The notes beneath the pieces were generated by a model that was not told the DNA's origin, searched no databases, and worked only from the letters and a program-made list of their open reading frames with translations. The translations under genes were made by a program, and so were the position numbers. From contig NZ_CP051201.1 in NCBI RefSeq assembly GCF_024181285.1, positions 2,914,001 through 2,978,000 on the forward strand: a stretch of 64,000 nt of DNA. The letters run 5' to 3'. Positions 49,238 through 58,262 of the stretch are shown in pieces (the first letter of the stretch is position 1; every line of letters begins with the position of its first letter). The DNA comes from Treponema sp. OMZ 790. GTDB lineage: Bacteria > Spirochaetota > Spirochaetia > Treponematales > Treponemataceae.

Positions 49238-50554
49238 CTAAACCATAGTTGTCGGCTGACCTGTGGCATCCAAAGCATCTCGCCACAATGAACTTTCAGG
49301 ATTTACGTGTTTGCGCTCGGATACTACTTCTTCTATGGGAAGATGTACGAATTTATTGTTTACAAGTCCGATTAGGGTGCGAGTTTTTCCTGCCATAGCC
49401 GCATGAACAGCATTATTTCCCAAGCGTTCGCAATAAATTGAATCTATAGGAGCCGCTATTGAAGACCTGATTTGATAGCTGGGGTCTATATATTTTAAAT
49501 TTATGTGCATTCCGATTTTCTCAAAGTATGAGGTTATTTCTTTCTTTAAAAAGGCTCCGATATCTGCAAGCTTTTTATTTCCTGAAGCATCTGTTCCTTC
49601 TTCAATATTCATTAAGTGCTGGCCTGCTCCTTCGGCTGCAACAATGAGGGCATAGCCGTTTTCAACGAGCTTTTTTTCCAAAAGTTTTAAAAAACCGTTT
49701 TCACCGCCCAATTCAAAGCGGACTTCGGGGATAAGAACAAAGTGAGCCTCATGGCAGGCGATGGCCGTATGTGTTGCTATAAACCCTGACTCGCGTCCCA
49801 TTAGCTTTACCAAGCCTATACCGTTAATCTGAGAGCTTGCTTCCATATTGGCGGCAGCAACCGATTCCGTAGCTTTTGCAATGGCTGTATCAAAGCCGAA
49901 AGATTTTTGTATAAAAGAAAGGTCGTTGTCTATCGTCTTAGGGATACCTATTACCGAAATTTTTAATTTGCGTCTGTCGATTTCTTTTGAAACCTCAAGA
50001 GCTCCTTTTTGAGTACCGTCTCCCCCGATAAAAAAGACCATGTTAATGTTCATCTGTTCGATACCGTCTACAATTTCGTTTACTCTGGTTCCTCCGCCTC
50101 TGGAAGTGCCTAAGAAAGAGCCTCCTGTTTTATGGATTCCGTTTACAACTTCAGGGGTCAGCGGAACAGGAGAGAAGCCGTATTCGGATATAAATCCTTT
50201 ATAGCCGAATTTGATTCCGCTTATTCGGCGGACTCCGTAACGTGTCCAAAGACAGCGGACTATAGCCCTTATAACATCATTTATTCCGGGGCATAATCCT
50301 CCGCAGGTAGCAATTGCGGCATGCACATAGTTGGGACTAAAATATATCTTTTGGCGGGGGCCTGCTTTTTCGATAAGATCGGAGTGAGTAAGAGCTTCGC
50401 CTACTTCTCCAAGCGAGGCCCCTAAATTATAGCGTATAAATTCGGAATCTCTTACATAGTTTGCAATGAGATCCCCATGTTTTTCTGAGAGCATAATCGG
50501 AGACTGTATTTTACATTCTCCTAATGAAGGAATGGAAAAATCCGGTTTTTTCAT
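49238..50554 (-). CDS. 6-phosphofructokinase (group III/long type)
   Basis: A 438-aa PFK. Substrate-site motifs are [12 protein letters not shown] (ATP/PPi loop), [18 protein letters not shown] (catalytic Asp), SFGFDTA and LMGRESGF. The residue pair that separates donors is Gly in GGDG (as in ATP enzymes) and Lys in PKTIDND (as in PPi enzymes). That combination occurs in ATP-using long PFKs of trypanosomes and plants and in some spirochaete PFKs, so ATP is the likelier donor, but this is inference. GGAG lies eight bases ahead of the ATG. It controls entry of hexose into glycolysis. Confidence 0.9.
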   Translation of the reverse strand: MKKPDFSIPSLGECKIQSPIMLSEKHGDLIANYVRDSEFIRYNLGASLGEVGEALTHSDLIEKAGPRQKIYFSPNYVHAAIATCGGLCPGINDVIRAIVRCLWTRYGVRRISGIKFGYKGFISEYGFSPVPLTPEVVNGIHKTGGSFLGTSRGGGTRVNEIVDGIEQMNINMVFFIGGDGTQKGALEVSKEIDRRKLKISVIGIPKTIDNDLSFIQKSFGFDTAIAKATESVAAANMEASSQINGIGLVKLMGRESGFIATHTAIACHEAHFVLIPEVRFELGGENGFLKLLEKKLVENGYALIVAAEGAGQHLMNIEEGTDASGNKKLADIGAFLKKEITSYFEKIGMHINLKYIDPSYQIRSSIAAPIDSIYCERLGNNAVHAAMAGKTRTLIGLVNNKFVHLPIEEVVSERKHVNPESSLWRDALDATGQPTTMV

Positions 50555-50574
50555 AATAAACTCCTTTCAGTGAA

Positions 50575-51090
50575 TTATTGTAACTTCCTTTTTAAAAGAA
50601 AAATTGTTTCTTGTGTTAATTTATCGCCTTCTTTTATGTTCATTCTGTTGAACATGCCCTTAGGGACTTCAAGAGCATAACGCACGGAGTATGTGCTTTC
50701 AATTGTTTCCAAACTGTAGGGAGTCATGTCGTAAATTTCTTTTATTACACCGGAGCTGTCGATGAATGCAATCGATAAGGCGTGAGGGGTGTCTTTCATC
50801 CAGAATCTTAATTTTGTATCTTCTTTGTATAAAAAAATCATTCCCGTACCCTCAGGAATTACCTTGCGTTCCATAAAGCCTTTTTGCTGCTGAGAAGGTG
50901 TAATTGCAAGTTCTACGCTTATTTTTTCAATATTTTTTTTAACGGAATCTTCGGTTTTTGTCTCGTCTTGTGTTTCGTCATTTAAAGTTTTTTCTATAAA
51001 GATTTCTTCTGTGTCCATTTTATCTTGAGCTCCGCATGAAGGAAAAAGGCAAAGTATCAAAAACAAAACCGAGATTTTTTTAAAAATCAT
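50575..51090 (-). CDS. DUF192-family lipoprotein
   Basis: A 171-aa lipoprotein: signal FLILCLFPSCG with the lipidated Cys near residue 19, a Thr/Glu-rich linker to ~55, then the DUF192 domain. That domain shows ELAITPSQQQKGFMERKVIP, MIFLYKEDTKLRFWMKDTP and YALEVPKG. The family's function is unknown. Its start overlaps the upstream gene by 11 bases, so the two are coupled. Confidence 0.85.
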   Translation of the reverse strand: MIFKKISVLFLILCLFPSCGAQDKMDTEEIFIEKTLNDETQDETKTEDSVKKNIEKISVELAITPSQQQKGFMERKVIPEGTGMIFLYKEDTKLRFWMKDTPHALSIAFIDSSGVIKEIYDMTPYSLETIESTYSVRYALEVPKGMFNRMNIKEGDKLTQETIFLLKRKLQ

Positions 51091-51670
51091 TTATAAATTC
51101 CTCGCGTAAGATGTCGCTGTAAGCCTTATCTGTTTGGCTTTTTTCTAAAAGCTCATTAAAGACTTTTAAATCGATGTATTTGATTGCCAGCGGGCGCTCT
51201 AAAATCATTGAGACGGTTTCATTTTTCCAAATGGCTCTTTTGGGGTCTATAGTTAAAGGTTCCCCATATTTGGCGGTTAAAGCGGAATACATCGAATAAT
51301 AATCTATTCTGTCCGTATCCATCTGGATAATGATTATATATAAGTTTTCTTCATAAAATTGAAACCAAGCCCGCTTGATATTGCTTGAGCCCTTTGTTTC
51401 AATCAAACTGCGGTTTTTACCGGGTAAAAGCGAAATATCTCTTTCTCCGCGGTATCCGAATATTGAATCTTTTAAAAGAGCTTCTTTAACTGCATCCATA
51501 TTCATACCAAGATTTATATCCCGATAACCGGCAGGAAGTTCAGCAAACTCAAGACTCTCCTCCGTTTTTTCGACAGCATTCTTGCCGTTAAGTTCTTTAT
51601 CGGATACAGAATCCTCGGAAAAAGCAAAACCTATAAAGATAAAAAATACACAAAAAAATAACTTTTTCAT
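51080..51670 (-). CDS. Secreted protein of unknown function
   Basis: A 196-aa protein with a Sec signal (MKKLFFCVFFIFIGFAFSEDS, start at 51670 just after the previous stop) and cleavage likely after AFS. The mature part begins with an acidic stretch, then YRDINLGMNMDAVKEALLKDSIFGYRG and later alternating strands ending ALKYID-like. It resembles small periplasmic lipoprotein-type proteins, but no named family was recognised. It lies between the double-cNMP regulator and the DUF192 lipoprotein, all three apparently in one operon. Confidence 0.7.
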   Translation of the reverse strand: MKKLFFCVFFIFIGFAFSEDSVSDKELNGKNAVEKTEESLEFAELPAGYRDINLGMNMDAVKEALLKDSIFGYRGERDISLLPGKNRSLIETKGSSNIKRAWFQFYEENLYIIIIQMDTDRIDYYSMYSALTAKYGEPLTIDPKRAIWKNETVSMILERPLAIKYIDLKVFNELLEKSQTDKAYSDILREEFINDF

Positions 51671-51684
51671 AATTTGTTTCCGTT

Positions 51685-52932
51685 CTACCAATATCCGCCG
51701 TTTTTTGCCCGGGCATTTATACGGGATTTTTCAATTTCCTGCATCTTTTTAAAATAAGCAGCCTGCTTTGAAAGTTCCAGCTCATCAGTTATAGAAATTT
51801 TTGATCCGTCACATCGTACTATGGGCTGTTTTAAAAAGCGTGTAACGGCTTCCGATACTTCTTCTTTTGGTATACCGCACATATTTGCCAACTCAACAGG
51901 TCCGAAGTTAAAGGTGTGGTACTTGCCTTTAACGGGCTTTATTCTCAGTTTTTCTAATTGAATGGCAAGCATGTCGTACATTTTTTCGACGGGGTCTTTG
52001 ATGAGAGTATTGGCAAGTTGTTTATACATTGCCCATATTCTATCGGCAAAGGTTGTAGTAAGGCGGGCGATAAGTTGCGGTTGAGTAGAAACCATTTGAT
52101 TAAAGTTTTGGCGGTTAACTGCTAAAAGTTGGCATCCTTCTTCAGTAACTATTGCACTGGCCGAACGGGGTTTGTTTTCCAAAAGAGCCATCTCGCCGAA
52201 CATATCCCCTTCTTTTAATACAGCCAAAAGAACTTCATTGTTATCAAGAATTTTTGTTATTTTGACATGGCCTTTTTGAATTATATAAAGCTCGGTTCCT
52301 GACTGGCATTCACAAAAAACCATGTGCTCTTTATCATAGAGCCTTATCATTTGATTTGTAGGAGGCTCAAGTACTTGCATAGGAATTTTTACGCCCATGG
52401 CCTTAATAGCCATCACTCTTTTTTGGGCTGCATCTGCAAACTCTCCCTTAGGCTGAGCTTTTAAATAGTGATAGTACGCATAAAGCGCCAAATCAAACTT
52501 TGACATCCTTAAATAGTATTCGCCTATCGTAAACAGGTGAGAGATACCTGTTACGGCATTACGTTTTAGTGTTATTCTGGTTAAAGCTTCATCTAAATAT
52601 CTCATCTTTTTTGAAAAAGAATAGATGATTTTCATTGCGACGGAAGTATTTTTTTCAATTAGATGGGGAAATTGACCATAGGGAACAGAAATCAAAAGTG
52701 CATCAGTTAAAGCTATAGCCGTTTCTATTTGATTGTGCCCTGACATGCAGGAAACTACGCCTAAAAAGTCGCCGGGACCGAGAACATTGCCGCCTTCTTC
52801 AACAACAACCTCATCTTCCTTGGCAACTTGAACTTTTCCGCTTTGTATTATATAAAAATGATCTGTGTCCGACTTTCCCTCTATGAGAATATATGAGCCT
52901 TTTCTAAAATTCAAAAATGACAGCTGTAACAA
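51685..52932 (-). CDS. Two-domain cyclic-nucleotide-binding regulator (Crp/Fnr-like)
   Basis: A 415-aa protein with two cNMP-binding beta-rolls: residues ~8-110 (GSYILIEGKSDTDHFYIIQSG, then GPGDFLGVVSCM) and ~205-305 (YDKEHMVFCECQSGTELYIIQKG, then EGDMFGEMALLENKPRSASA, the last matching the phosphate-binding cassette). A helical linker with TPR-like character joins them, and a winged helix-like end (FGPVELANMCGIPKEEVSEAV) closes the protein. GEMALLENKPRSA retains the Arg expected for cyclic-nucleotide binding in the second site. TTG is the start, supported by GAGAGG eight bases ahead. Targets unknown. Confidence 0.85.
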   Translation of the reverse strand: MLQLSFLNFRKGSYILIEGKSDTDHFYIIQSGKVQVAKEDEVVVEEGGNVLGPGDFLGVVSCMSGHNQIETAIALTDALLISVPYGQFPHLIEKNTSVAMKIIYSFSKKMRYLDEALTRITLKRNAVTGISHLFTIGEYYLRMSKFDLALYAYYHYLKAQPKGEFADAAQKRVMAIKAMGVKIPMQVLEPPTNQMIRLYDKEHMVFCECQSGTELYIIQKGHVKITKILDNNEVLLAVLKEGDMFGEMALLENKPRSASAIVTEEGCQLLAVNRQNFNQMVSTQPQLIARLTTTFADRIWAMYKQLANTLIKDPVEKMYDMLAIQLEKLRIKPVKGKYHTFNFGPVELANMCGIPKEEVSEAVTRFLKQPIVRCDGSKISITDELELSKQAAYFKKMQEIEKSRINARAKNGGYW

Positions 52933-53046
52933 CTTTTAACCTCTCATACCTTTTATGCATTTAAATAAATTCCGTCAACTGCACACATATAGTATATTTT
53001 GAAAAAGTCTAATTGTCAACCTAGTTGCCTAAAATAGTTACAGGTT

Positions 53047-54880
53047 TTACTTATGAGTATCAAAGAATTTTTTAAACTGTTCTTCGCCCTTATCCAAGGT
53101 AATAACCGTATCTATGTATAAATTTTTATCATATGCATTAAGATCGAATCTCATAATGTAGGGATTCTTTCTAGGCGAATCCTGATAATGGATGCCCCAT
53201 GCGTTTATTATATTGCGTGAATCATTTGAATCGGCAATATAAATTGCAATAACATTGTCCTCGGCATCAAAAGCTGCACCCCATAAGGTTATTCCGTGCC
53301 AAAACTGGTCTCGGTCTCTTCTTACTGCAAAACCTATAGCTTTTTTAGAATCCAAAGCATTTTTAATCATGTTTTCAAATTCGGTTTTTGAGTGTACCGA
53401 TTTTTGTTCTATTAAACCGCTATCCTTGTTAAAAATTTCTTTAAACAGGGCAGGAGCTTTCGGCCGGTAATTTAGCGGCTGTTCATAAAGATACCATTTA
53501 ATACCCGAAAACATATCGCCGCCGGCATTTTTAAAGTTTTTGCTGAATACGGAGGCTATTGAGCTTTTTGTGCTTTCTTTAGAATCAGGCAGCGACCTGT
53601 CATACGAAACATCATAAAGAGAGGTGTCGCCTTGTAATGTTTTTTTATATTTTTCTATATTCTCTTTGTTTTGCTCAAACCACCAGTGGAGCATATTTGT
53701 TGATGTCTTTGCCCAGCATGCATTTGTATCAGGTATAGCCGGTCCTGCTGTAACAGGCTGCACATATGAGGCTTTGCGGGCATTAAAAAAGTTTGTACTT
53801 GCAGTTTCTGTCCAAGTAAAAGCATAGGGTACGGCAAGCTGGGTATCGTTATTGTATTTTATCCGGGTTTTTTCTGATTCGGTTGGAGGAGTTACTCCAT
53901 GAACCCAGCGTATTTTTACGTTTGGAGGATTTGTGTTTTTGGCTTGAATTATTTTTACCGTAAAATCTTTTTGGTTTTTTCGTCCTTCAGGTTTACCGAT
54001 ATATTTACCGGTTTTTTTATTTTTAAATTTGACATATGCGATTTTATCCCATGGAGTTTTGTTTTCGGCAAATTTGAAATTTATTATGTCCTTATCATCG
54101 GCAGAATTATCCACCGTAAATGTAAGCCAATTTACATTACCTTGAATTTCAGGTGTATAATCTAGTTTTCCGTGTAATGTTTTTACGGCAAAAGAAGTTT
54201 GTCCGGGATTACTGCTGCCGTAATTTAAAGGCTTGTCATCAACTATAATTTCAGGTCTTTTTTTAACCTTAATGGGAATAATCAATTTTACTTCGGGATT
54301 ACTCTCCGATTCCACGATTATGTTGGCGGTTCCCGCCTTTTGGGCTCTTATACCTTGAACTCTATCAGGCCATGCAATCTCGGTATTGTCCGATTTTATC
54401 GTATAATTTTTATTGGTGGCGCTAAAAGGTTCCAGTTCTAAATTCAAAGTTAAAATATCCCCGACCGTTAAAAACATCGGAATTTCGGCAGTGTTTATAA
54501 TCCTTATTACCGCGACAGGTTCAGGCTGAACTTCAACCGTAAGATCTTTTTTTTATGTTGTTCCCTGTGCTTACGGTGATGTTGGCTCTGCCCGGCTTAT
54601 GGGCGGTTATTAAACCATCCTTATCGATTGAAGCGGCCGGCTCATTGTCGGAGGCAAAATATAGCTTTTTATCTGATGCATTTGCAGGCAAAATATAGGC
54701 ATTGATTTTGTGTGTTTTACCTTTTACGATGCTTATTAATCCTGTATCCGAATCGATGTTTATGGATGCAGGAGGAATTTCTTTATTTCTTTTTGCAAGA
54801 ATCGAATTTAAATTATCGCTGCAAGAAAATGAAATGGAGATTATAGCGATTATAGAAGTTATAAATATTTTCTTTTTCAT
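53047..54880 (-). CDS. IdeS/Mac-type cysteine protease with Ig-like domains, frameshifted in an A8 run
   Basis: Two frames make one ~610-aa lipoprotein. The first (54880 to 54533) has a lipoprotein signal ending in SFSC, then a bacterial Ig-like (BIG2) domain (INAYILPANASDKKLYFASD). The second adds a further Ig-like domain, then the protease: NACWAKTSTNMLHWWFEQNK (catalytic Cys), FWHGITLWGAAFD (His), YIADSND (Asp). This is the IdeS fold; in T. denticola the homologue is known as dentipain. The frames meet at eight A's (complement of 54547-54554); seven would join them as NNIKKDLTVEV. An intact copy would be an exported, surface-active peptidase; IdeS of streptococci cleaves IgG, which is not implied here. 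Confidence 0.85.
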
Positions 54881-54919
54881 ACATATTAAGATACAATTTT
54901 TTTAATATTTGTCAAATGA

Positions 54920-54948
54920 TTGTATATTTATTTTTTTTTTGATAAAAT
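54920..54948 (+). promoter_or_regulatory. Promoter of the second M20 gene, six bases from the ATG
   Basis: TTGTAT (54920-54925), 17 bases, TAAAAT (54943-54948), six bases, ATG 54955. No ribosome site present. Same geometry as the other leaderless candidates. Confidence 0.55.
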
Positions 54949-54954
54949 ACGTAA

Positions 54955-56190
54955 ATGAGTACCTTAAAAAAAATTACCGATTTTATTGAATCCAAAACAG
55001 ACGATATTATAGGATTGGAAAAACTTTTAACTTCAATTCCTGCAATGGCTCCGGAATCCGATGGAGACGGAGAATTAAAAAAATGCGAAGCCTTAGAAAA
55101 ATACTTAAAAGAGGCAGGTTTTACCAATTTTGAAAGATTTGACGCTCCCGATGAGAGAGTTTCTTCAAAGATACGCCCCAATTTGATTGTTACCGTTCCC
55201 GGAAAAAACGACAAGGAAAGGCTCTGGATTATGAGCCATCTGGACGTTGTTCCTCCCGGAGACTTATCCAAGTGGGAAAATGATCCTTGGACCGTAATCG
55301 AAAAAGACGGAAAACTTATCGGGCGAGGAGTTGAAGACAATCAGCAGGGCATTGTTTCTTCGGTTTTTGCAGCCTTGAGTTTTATTAAATTGGGAATCAC
55401 CCCGGAGCACACGATTAAGCTTTTATTTGTTGCCGATGAAGAAGTCGGCTCGCAATACGGTATTATCTACCTTCTTAACAACCACAATCTTTTTACAAAA
55501 GACGATTTGATTCTTGTACCGGACGGAGGAGATCCTAAGGGAGAAACAATAGAAATTGCAGAAAAAACAAGTCTTTGGCTCAAAGTTATCACAAAGGGAG
55601 TCCAAACCCATGCTTCAATGCCGAACACGGGAAAAAATGCCTTTGTTGCGGCCTGCGACCTCGCCCTCCGCTTAAACGATCTGGAAAATCTCTTTAACAA
55701 AAAAGACGATTTATTTTCGCCTAATTATTCTACCTTTCAGCCGACTAAAAAAGAAGCCAATGTACCGAATGTAAACACAATTCCGGGAGATGACGTTTTT
55801 TATGTGGACTGCCGCATTCTTCCATCGTATGATGTAAATGAGGTCTTAAAAGAAATGCAAAAAAGAGCTTCAGAGGTTGAAAAAAAATACGGTGTTACTA
55901 TCAGGCTTGAATATGATGAACCGGAAGCCTCTCCTGCAACGCCTAAGGACTCAAAGATTGTAAAAGTTCTTTCATCTGCCGTAAAAAAGGTAAAAGGAAT
56001 TGAAACTTCTATAATAGGAATAGGAGGCGGAACTGTAGCAGCCTGCCTTAGGGCCAAGGGCTTTAATGCCGTTGTTTGGAGCTCCCTTGATGACAGCTGC
56101 CATCAGCCCAACGAGTATGCATTTATCGATAATATCGTAAGCGATGCAAAGGTTATGGCAGCCTTGATGTTCGGCGTCGAAAATATTTAA
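54955..56190 (+). CDS. M20-family metallohydrolase
   Basis: A 411-aa cytosolic enzyme of the ArgE/DapE/PepV group. Metal ligands: IMSHLDVVP (His), GRGVEDNQQG (bridging Asp), VADEEVGS (Glu pair), and the late His in DSCHQPNEY. The catalytic lid domain begins near VQTHASMP. Substrate (dipeptide, N-acyl amino acid) is undetermined. Unlike the M20 enzyme at 24 kb it has no membrane anchor. It is followed after 19 bases by the KamA-type gene. Translation probably starts on a leaderless mRNA. Confidence 0.9.
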   Translation: MSTLKKITDFIESKTDDIIGLEKLLTSIPAMAPESDGDGELKKCEALEKYLKEAGFTNFERFDAPDERVSSKIRPNLIVTVPGKNDKERLWIMSHLDVVPPGDLSKWENDPWTVIEKDGKLIGRGVEDNQQGIVSSVFAALSFIKLGITPEHTIKLLFVADEEVGSQYGIIYLLNNHNLFTKDDLILVPDGGDPKGETIEIAEKTSLWLKVITKGVQTHASMPNTGKNAFVAACDLALRLNDLENLFNKKDDLFSPNYSTFQPTKKEANVPNVNTIPGDDVFYVDCRILPSYDVNEVLKEMQKRASEVEKKYGVTIRLEYDEPEASPATPKDSKIVKVLSSAVKKVKGIETSIIGIGGGTVAACLRAKGFNAVVWSSLDDSCHQPNEYAFIDNIVSDAKVMAALMFGVENI

Positions 56191-56209
56191 AACCTAAAGC
56201 ACTTAAAAT

Positions 56210-57226
56210 ATGAGAGAAAAAAACTGGAGGGAATTTTCGGCTGCCGAAACGGCAGACTTTGAGCAACCCGTATTAATTTCCTCCGCTTTTCAAAAATTGA
56301 TAGAAGAAGCCGAACCTGAAGATGCACAAGCTCTGCGCCGGCAAGTTGAGCCTTCCGTCCATGAAAAAACAGCCTGTCCTTACGAAACCTCAGATCCGCT
56401 CGGCGAACAAAAATACTGCATAAGGCCCTATCTTGTTCACCAGTATGAAAACAGGGTGCTCCTTATAACGACGGGGAAATGCCTTTCATATTGCCGCTAT
56501 TGTTTTAGACGGGGACTTACAGCCCGCTCACAAAACTATATTGGGGTTGAAGAATTAAAGGAAGTTACGGCCTACATCGAAAATAATCCTCAGGTGACGG
56601 AAATCCTCGTTTCGGGAGGCGACCCTTTAAGCGGAGGATTTGAAAAGCTTAAAACTGTTTTAAAAAGTCTTAGAGCAATAAAAAATGACCTTTTGATAAG
56701 ACTGTGTACGAGAGCTCCGATATTTGCTCCTGAGCTTTTTACGGAAGGGCTTTTACAACTGTTAAAAGAAGTAAGGCCTCTTTGGTTAATACCTCATATA
56801 AACCATCCTGCAGAGCTAGGAAAGGAGCAAAAAAAGGCTTTAAAGACTTGCATTGACTCGGGTATACCTGTTCAGAGCCAAACTGTTCTATTGAAAGGTA
56901 TAAATGATGATGAAAAAACTATGGTAAAACTTTTTCATAGCCTTGCCTGCATGGGCATAAAACCGGGTTATCTTTTTCAGTTAGATCCTGCAGCAGGAAC
57001 CTCTCATTTTCGAGTTCCCTTAAAAGAGGCTTTAACGCTTTGGGAAAAGACGGCGCCGAGGCTTTCAGGTCTTTCAAGACCTCAGTTTGCCGCAGACCTT
57101 CCTGAAGGGGGCGGTAAATTTCCTCTTTCGGCGCTTATCTATTCCAAAAGAATAATGGAACAAAAAGAAGGCGGAGCTTTTAGCGCTCTTGGCGTAGATA
57201 ATGTTATACATAAGTATACATATTGA
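56210..57226 (+). CDS. KamA-family radical SAM enzyme (lysine 2,3-aminomutase/EpmB type)
   Basis: A 338-aa enzyme with the cluster motif GKCLSYCRYCFRRGLT (CxxxCxxC near residue 95), VSGGDPLSGGF, and the PLP/SAM region RLCTRAPIF and LIPHINHPAELG. Length fits EpmB-like enzymes (~340 aa) better than classical lysine 2,3-aminomutases (~415 aa). EpmB makes beta-lysine for elongation factor P; whether this protein does so depends on an EpmA partner, not in the window. No convincing ribosome site; it may be coupled to the M20 gene upstream. Confidence 0.88.
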   Translation: MREKNWREFSAAETADFEQPVLISSAFQKLIEEAEPEDAQALRRQVEPSVHEKTACPYETSDPLGEQKYCIRPYLVHQYENRVLLITTGKCLSYCRYCFRRGLTARSQNYIGVEELKEVTAYIENNPQVTEILVSGGDPLSGGFEKLKTVLKSLRAIKNDLLIRLCTRAPIFAPELFTEGLLQLLKEVRPLWLIPHINHPAELGKEQKKALKTCIDSGIPVQSQTVLLKGINDDEKTMVKLFHSLACMGIKPGYLFQLDPAAGTSHFRVPLKEALTLWEKTAPRLSGLSRPQFAADLPEGGGKFPLSALIYSKRIMEQKEGGAFSALGVDNVIHKYTY

Positions 57227-57371
57227 TGTATACAAAAATATACAGTGTCTTTTTTAGTGTTAGGTTTTCCTGTCTAAAATCTTTATAAAATTTAATAACT
57301 CCATTATTGCTATAAGAAAAAAGGCAAATCTTAGCATGACTTTTGCTTTGATTTTTATGAGGTAATAATTT

Positions 57372-58199
57372 ATGACGGAAGATCTGCTTTTACAATACAT
57401 AAAGGATAGTAAAAAATATCCTCTTTTATCAGCCGAACAAGAAGCAGAATTAGCCGATGAAGTAAAAAAAGGCAATGCAAAGGCGGTGGAGACTCTTGTT
57501 ACATCAAACTTGAGGCTCGTAATAAAAATGGCAAAACGGTTCAGCTCTAATGAAGCTCAAATTCTGGAATTAATTCAAGAAGGAAATATGGGCTTGATGA
57601 AGGCTGCCCGTAAATTTTCAAAATCATTTAAAGTGCGTTTTTCTAGTTATGCTGCTTGGTGGATAAAGCAGTCATTTTTGCGGTATTTAAATTCAGCCGA
57701 CAAAATTATAAAACTTCCTGTACGCAAAGAGCTTCTTATGCGCCAGTTAAGTCAAGAAGAAGAAAGCTATAAAATAAGATACGGAACTTTACCTTCTTAT
57801 CAACAGCTTGCAGAAATAATGAATGAAAAGATAGATATTATAGCTCAAGTAAAATCTTTTAACTATGGGGAGGTATATAGTTTAGATGACCCCGTCGATA
57901 AAGAAAATACTTCGACCCTATATGACTTTATTCCATGCAATACCTATAATCCTGAAGAAGAAGTTATAGACAATGAATTCAAAGAAAAATTAAATAAGTG
58001 TTTGGAAATACTTAATGACCGCGAAAAAGATGTTTTAAAAAACAGATATGGCCTTGACGGCATTATGACCTCAACTCCGTTTGCAGTCTTAGGAAAAAAA
58101 TATTCCATTTCGGCAGAATCCATCCGCCAAACTCAGCTTCGAGCTTTAAGAAAGCTAAGAGCCGATAGAAATAAGATTAAGGCCCTGGTTTCGGTGTAG
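57372..58199 (+). CDS. Sigma-70 family RNA polymerase sigma factor
   Basis: A 275-aa factor with regions 1.2 (LLLQYIKDSKKYPLLSAEQE), 2 (LVTSNLRLVIKMAKRF, ELIQEGNMGLMKAARKF, SSYAAWWIKQSFLRYL), 3 and 4 (LNDREKDVLKNRYGLDG, ISAESIRQTQLRALRKLR). It lacks the acidic region 1.1 of the housekeeping factor and is short, so it is an alternative group 2 factor (RpoS-like or a treponemal relative). GAGG is ten bases ahead of the ATG. Target promoters are unknown; the sigma-70-type boxes in this window could belong to either factor. Confidence 0.9.
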   Translation: MTEDLLLQYIKDSKKYPLLSAEQEAELADEVKKGNAKAVETLVTSNLRLVIKMAKRFSSNEAQILELIQEGNMGLMKAARKFSKSFKVRFSSYAAWWIKQSFLRYLNSADKIIKLPVRKELLMRQLSQEEESYKIRYGTLPSYQQLAEIMNEKIDIIAQVKSFNYGEVYSLDDPVDKENTSTLYDFIPCNTYNPEEEVIDNEFKEKLNKCLEILNDREKDVLKNRYGLDGIMTSTPFAVLGKKYSISAESIRQTQLRALRKLRADRNKIKALVSV

Positions 58200-58262
58200 G
58201 TATTTTTTTTGCCACCTGATTTTTTTTGTAAAATGTGGTACAATGGGGCTAGAGGTATAAAC

